From Myxococcales bacterium (GTDB lineage Bacteria; Myxococcota; UBA727; VGSZ01), in NCBI GenBank assembly GCA_023248635.1, contig JAHFED010000062.1, forward strand, positions 1-35,680: a stretch of DNA of 35,680 nucleotides, read 5' to 3'. The notes under the pieces were generated by a model that made no database searches, was not told where the DNA came from, and was given only the letters and a program-made list of their open reading frames with translations. A program made the translations under genes and the position numbers. How positions within the stretch are numbered: the first letter of the stretch is position 1; every line of letters begins with the position of its first letter. Positions 11,701-17,700 of the stretch are shown here, piece by piece.

Positions 11701-14700
11701 TCCCGACAGCGCCGCCGTCGACGATCCCACCCGAATCACGGTTCGAGCCCCCGTCCTGCGCTTGCAAAAGAGCGTTGTCGACCTCGCTTTCGTCCCCGGA
11801 CAGGAGGTTCGGTACAGCCTCACCGTCGAGAACCAGGGCAACGTGACGGCTTCGGCGGTCAGCCTGCGGGACGTGATCCCCTCTGCCGTCACGTCCGCCG
11901 CCCTCGAGGGCGGTGTCGTCGTCGACGGCGTCGCCACCGCCGTGCTGGGGAGCCTCGAGGCGGGTGCCAGCCGCACCCTGGTGCTTTCGGGCGTGATCGA
12001 CCCCGTCGGTGTCGACGGCAGCGTCGTCGAGAACCAGGCCGAGGTCAGCGCCGCCGAAGTCGGCATCGCCTTGCGCTCCGATGATCCAAGCACGGCGGCC
12101 GTCGGCGATGCGACCCGGCGCCTCATCGATGCGAACGAGACCTACACGGGCTCCATCGAGCTCTTCGACGGCGACAACGGTGCTCCCATCATCGGCTTCG
12201 TGCGCACGGGGACCCGCGTGCGGGCCCGCGTCACCGTGTCCAACAGCGGGGTGCAAACGGGGCGCGCGGTCGTCGTCGAAGTGCCCTTCTCGCCGCTGCA
12301 GTTCATCGCCGACGAGACCACCGAAGGTGGGCTCATCGACGACGATGGCGATGCGCGCTGGACTGCCTCCCAGCTGCCGGCGCTGACGACCTTTGCCCCT
12401 GGGGCCTCCGTGGTCGTCGAGCTCGAGGGCCGCATCAATGCTCCCCTCGCCGATGGCAGCACCATCAATGTGCAGGCCGAGGTTGCCAGCGTCTCGTCGC
12501 CGACCCCGACCATCATTGGTCCTGGCGTGCTGCGCGTGCGCTCGCGGCCGGATCTGTCGGCGAGCACCAAGGAGGTCGAGGACCTCGACGGCGGCCTGGT
12601 CGAGCCTGGCGATCTCCTGCGCTGGCGCATCACCGTGATCAACGATGGGGGCACCGAGGCAAACGACGTCGTCGTCGAAGACGCCATTCCGGCGGGCATG
12701 CGCTACTTGCCCAACACCACGACCATGTCAGGTGCCGCCGTCTCTGATGCCGGCTTGGTGCCCGTGCAGGCGCTGGCGCTCGGGGATCTCTCGGCTGGCC
12801 GCTCTGTCGTCGTGGAATTCGAGACGCGCGTCGATCTCAACGCGCCCCGCGGTGTGGCCCTCAGCAACCAAGCGGTGCTGCGCGCCGACGGCGTCGGAGC
12901 CGCGCGGACCGACGATCCGCGCACCCCGCTGGTCCTCGGCGATGCCACCGCCGTCGTCGTCGGCGGCGGCCCGTTGATTGTCGCCAGCAAGGTAGCGGAG
13001 CCCCTAGTGGCCCAGATCGATGTGCCCCTCACCTTCGTGATCAACGTCGAAAACGCCGGTACCGACGCCGCCGGAGACGTCGTCGTCGACGATGCCCTGC
13101 CGGCGGATGTCGACTTCGTGGCGGGCTCCTTAATCGTCGATGGCCTCCCGCGCACCGATGCCGCCGACGGCGACGACGCCGAGATCGACGGTCGCACGGT
13201 GCGCTTGCGCCGAGAGCGCCTCGAGGCGGGTGACGGCGTGGCGCTGCTCTTCCAGGTGGTGCCCCGCAGTGGCGCGCAGGTGGTCAGCAACCAAGGCCGC
13301 GTGGGATCGAGCGAAGGCGTCGTGCTCACCGACGGCGACCTAGGGGTGCCGGGATTTCAACCCACCATTGTCCCGGTGGTCGGTGCCCCCACCCTGCTCT
13401 TTGACGAGAACACTTTGCAGCTCGAAGACGTCGACGGCGGCCTCTTGCTGCCGGGCGATCGGGTGTTGCTGCGCGCGAGCCTGCGTAACCGCGGCCTCAT
13501 CGATGCCTCGGCGGTCGAGATGGCGTTCCCTGTGCCCGTCGGCCTGGTGCCCGCGCCAGAGCTCGATCCCCGCTTCGTCCTCGACAACGACGTCGTCCGT
13601 CTCGACAACCAAAGCCTGCTCGTGGAGGCCGGCGAAGGCCTCGATTTCGCCTTCCTCTTCACCGTCGTAGACGACGCCCTGCGCGGGAAGGTCATCACGG
13701 CCACGGGCAGCGCCGAGGTTCGCGGCGGTGGGCTGTTGGCCACGCTCGACCTTGGCAGCGACGCGCTGACCGTGGGCCTGCTGCCGGGGACGGCGTCGTT
13801 GTCGGGCTCCCTCTTTGTCGAAAATGGCAGCCGCGACAGCGCCCTCGGCGACGACGATGTGCGGGCCCGGGGCTTCACCGTGCAAGCCTTCTGGCGCGAC
13901 GACGCGGATCCCGTGCTCAGCGTCATCACCGACGAGCAGGGGCGCTTTCGGCTCACCCCCGTGCCCGCGGGCAACACGCGCTTGGTGGTGCTCGGCCCGT
14001 CGGGCGCGCGCTTCGCTGAGCTCAACCTGGGGGCGCTCGGCGACGGCGAGGTACGAGATCAAAACGTCGTCCTCGAGCCGTCGGGGAGCGTTTGGGTCAC
14101 CGGCAGCGGCCGACCAGCCCGCGGCACGCGCGTGGTGCTCTTCGTCGACGACGGCGACGAAGATCTCGACAACGACGCCCGCGTCGACGCGACGCTGCTC
14201 GGCAAGGGCCAACAGGAACAGCCCGTGTCTTCGCAGGGCTTCTTCCGCTTCGATGCGCCGCCGGGCAGCTACCGCCTCGGCGTGATCGCCGATGACCCGT
14301 TGCTGACCTTTCCCTCGTCGACGGTGCCGGTCGAGCGCGAGAGGCAGACGCACCCGCTTGGCGTGCAGGCCCTGGCCGGTGACGTCAGCGATCTGGCGAT
14401 CCCCGATCCCGAGCATCCTCCGCCCTGGGTCGGCCGCTTCCGCGTCGGCGCCGATGGACTGGGGCCCACGCGCAACCACGTGCCTCTGGATCCCTTGCAG
14501 AAACAGGTCACGGTGACGAAGACCGCGAGCCGCAAACGCGCCTCGATTGGCGAGATCGTCACCTACGAGGTGCGCATCGAGAACAAAGCCCTGCAGCAAT
14601 TCGACGTCGACAGCAGCGGCGGCGTCGAGATCGTCGACACCTTGCCGGCGGGCTTTCAGCTCGTCGATGGCAGCTACCAGCTGGCGCGCCTTGAGCTCGA

Positions 14701-17700
14701 TGCCCGAGGACAGCAACAGCGCACCATCGTCGGCGACGTGAAGGCCAAGGGCGGTCGCACACTGCGCTTTGGACCTTTCAGCCTGCTGCCCAAAGGCACC
14801 TACCAGCTTCGCTACAACGTCGTCGTCGGGCCCGGCACGCCGCCGGGTCAACACGAAAACACCGCCGCGCTGCGCCTGGCCGAAGGCAGCGTCCCCATCT
14901 CTGACGTCGCCTCCGCCGTCGTGCAGGTGGTGGCGGACGACACCTTCGATCTCGGCGTGGTGCGGGCCAAGGTGTTCTGCGACGCCGACGCGGATGGCTG
15001 GCAAGACCCGGGCGAACGCGGGGCGTGGGGAACGCGCGTCTACCTCGACAACGGCACCTACGGCGACGCCGACCCCACGGGCAAGCTGCACTTCACTGGG
15101 GTGCAACCGGGCATGCACGTGGCCAAGATCGACGAGCGCACCTTGGCTGGCGCCATCACCCCGACGCCGCGGCAGTCGTTCTATCTGTCCGCCGGGTTGC
15201 CCGCGCAGATCGCGTTCCCCGTGCAGTGCGCCGTTGACGTCGTCGTTGCGGCCTCGGAGATCGAGATCAACGAGAGCGCCTATCGACCCGCCGAAAAGCC
15301 GGCGCCCAAGCTGCAGATCGAAGGCCGCCTGCCCCAGCACGTCGTCGTCGACGGTCAGGTGCTGTCGATTCCCGAGGTGGCACTCGATCTCAGTGCCCGG
15401 GGGCAAGAGCCAGTGGCACCCGGTCCCAATCTGGAGAGTGACGGGGGTCTTGAGTTGCGTCCGCGGGTGCACAGTCCGGCCACCATCGCCGCTTGGCAGA
15501 TCGTCATCGACGACGTCACCAAGGGCTCCGCTGCGCCCGCGGGTGCGCCGGCTGAGGTCGGGGCCGGCTTGAAACGGGGCCTGGCAAACCCTGCATCCAG
15601 CCCGCAGCCCGTCTATGTGTTCGCCGGCAAAGGACTGCCGCCGGAGCGCATCGTGTGGGCCCAACGGGATGAGCAGGGCACGCCGGTGACGACGGAGGGA
15701 CACGTCTATCGCGCGGCCCTGACCGTCGGCGTCGAAGGCGGCGATCGCGTCACCACTCCGCCCGCGTTTTTCGGCGTCGCCGTCGCAGCGGAGGGTAGGG
15801 CGCAGGAGACGATCTTGCTGGGCGCCATCGACGAAAGCGCCGGCCCCTTGTTCCTCAAGTCGGGTCGTCCCTCGGCGCGTCTCTTGGGCTTTGTGGGCAC
15901 TAAGGCTGCCGAGGCCAGCAAGCTCGGCGAGGACCGCCGCATCGAGGTGCGGGTGCATCTCGACGAAGACCCCAATCTGCCCACCGCCCAGCTCAGCGCC
16001 CAACGCGCCGACGTCATCATCAAGGCTCTCGTCGACGCTGGCGCAGCTGCAGCCCGCCTCACACCCGTGGGCAAGGGCTCTGACGAACCCCTGTTCCCCA
16101 ACGGCAGCGAAAAGGACCGCAACAAGAACCGCCGCGTCGAGCTCGTGGTCCCGGCTTCACGGCGCGTGCTCCCGCGCTTGCCTGCCCAGTTCGCGCCCCC
16201 GACTGCCGTGGCAGTTCACGTCGGCGAAGCCGCCGTCCCCGTCGGCGCTGATGGCAGCTGGAAGACCGAGACCCAGGCCGCCAGCGGCGCCTTCGTCGTC
16301 GACATCGCCTTGGCCGATGGTTCCCATGTCCGCTTGGCCCGCGACGCAAAGGCGCCGCAGCCCGCCGAGCAGAACGATCACAGCGCGCTCGCGCCGTCGC
16401 CGGTGCAGGTGCAACCCCAGACGCGATCGCTGGTCATCGACGGCGCAGCGTCGTCGGGTCTCGCCCTTCTCGATGTGCGTGTCGAAGCGCGAATGTCGGA
16501 GCGTGCCATCGTGGTCTCGGTGCCCGCCGCCATCGCCGTGCGGCGCACCACCGTGCGCGTCTTCGAAGAAAAACCCGGAGCGCCAGCGTTCAGCGACGAC
16601 GACGCCAGCATCGGCGCCAAGCTCGCGGACATCGTCGTCGACGGCCGGGTCGAACGCGTGCCCCTGCCGAGCCCCCTGCCGAAGGGAACCTTGCGCCTGC
16701 GCGCCATCATCGAAGACGAACAGGGCAACACCGGCATCTCTCCCGACGTGCGCCTGGTGACGGGCCCCCAGAAATCGGTGCCGACGTCCCCCGTGTCCCT
16801 GCCCGACCCCGACGACGGCACCGGCCATCCGAGCACGGCGGCCCAGACCGCGATCACCGATCTCGTGGCGCAGCTGCCAGTGGGCTCGAAGCTCCACATC
16901 GAAGTGCACACCGACGATCGTGGCACCCGCCTCGAGCAGCTGGCGCGCACGCAGCAGCTCGCCGATGCCTTGCGCGCCCTCGCCGTCGCCGCCGGCCTTC
17001 CCGACGACAGGGTCGCTGCTTTGGGACGAGGGGGCGACAAGACCTTGGTGCCCAACTCCAGCCAGCGAAACCGCAAGCTGAACCGCCGGGCGGAGCTCAG
17101 CGTCGAGGCTCCACCGGCGTCGACGTCGGACGACGCGCCTGCGCTGCTGATCAAGGTCAACGGACAAGAGATGGTGGCCGACGCTGCTGGCTACGCCGGC
17201 AACATCGCGCCTCTCGACAACGGTGAGCTGGCGTTCGACGTCAGAGAACCCAATGGCGCGCGCGCTTCCGTGCGCGTGCGGCGTGGCGTCGGTGAGGTGT
17301 GGCAGGGGTCTCCGGAGGCTTTCCGAGCAACCCTGGCCCCGCCCGCCTCGGTCTTGGCGCCTGGTTTGGGTGAGGCCCCCGTCGCTGTGCAGACCGGCGA
17401 GCTGGTGGCCCACAACGACGGCCCGCCGCCACCTTGGTGGCCGAAAAAGTCCGGCGTTCCGGCGGCGTCGCTGTCGGTGTCGGTCTCGACCGGCGCCGCC
17501 GGTCAGCTCAGCACCGATCTCGTGCCCGTGCGCGGGACCGCGGCGACCGAGAGCCGCGTCAGCATCAACGGCGTCGACGTCGCCGTCGATCCCCTCACCG
17601 GAGCTTTCAGCTCGCTGGTGAAATTGCCGGTCGGAAGCTCGGTGATCGTGGTCGAAGCGAAGGACGCGCTGGGCAACAAGGCTCGGGTCAAGCGCGACGT

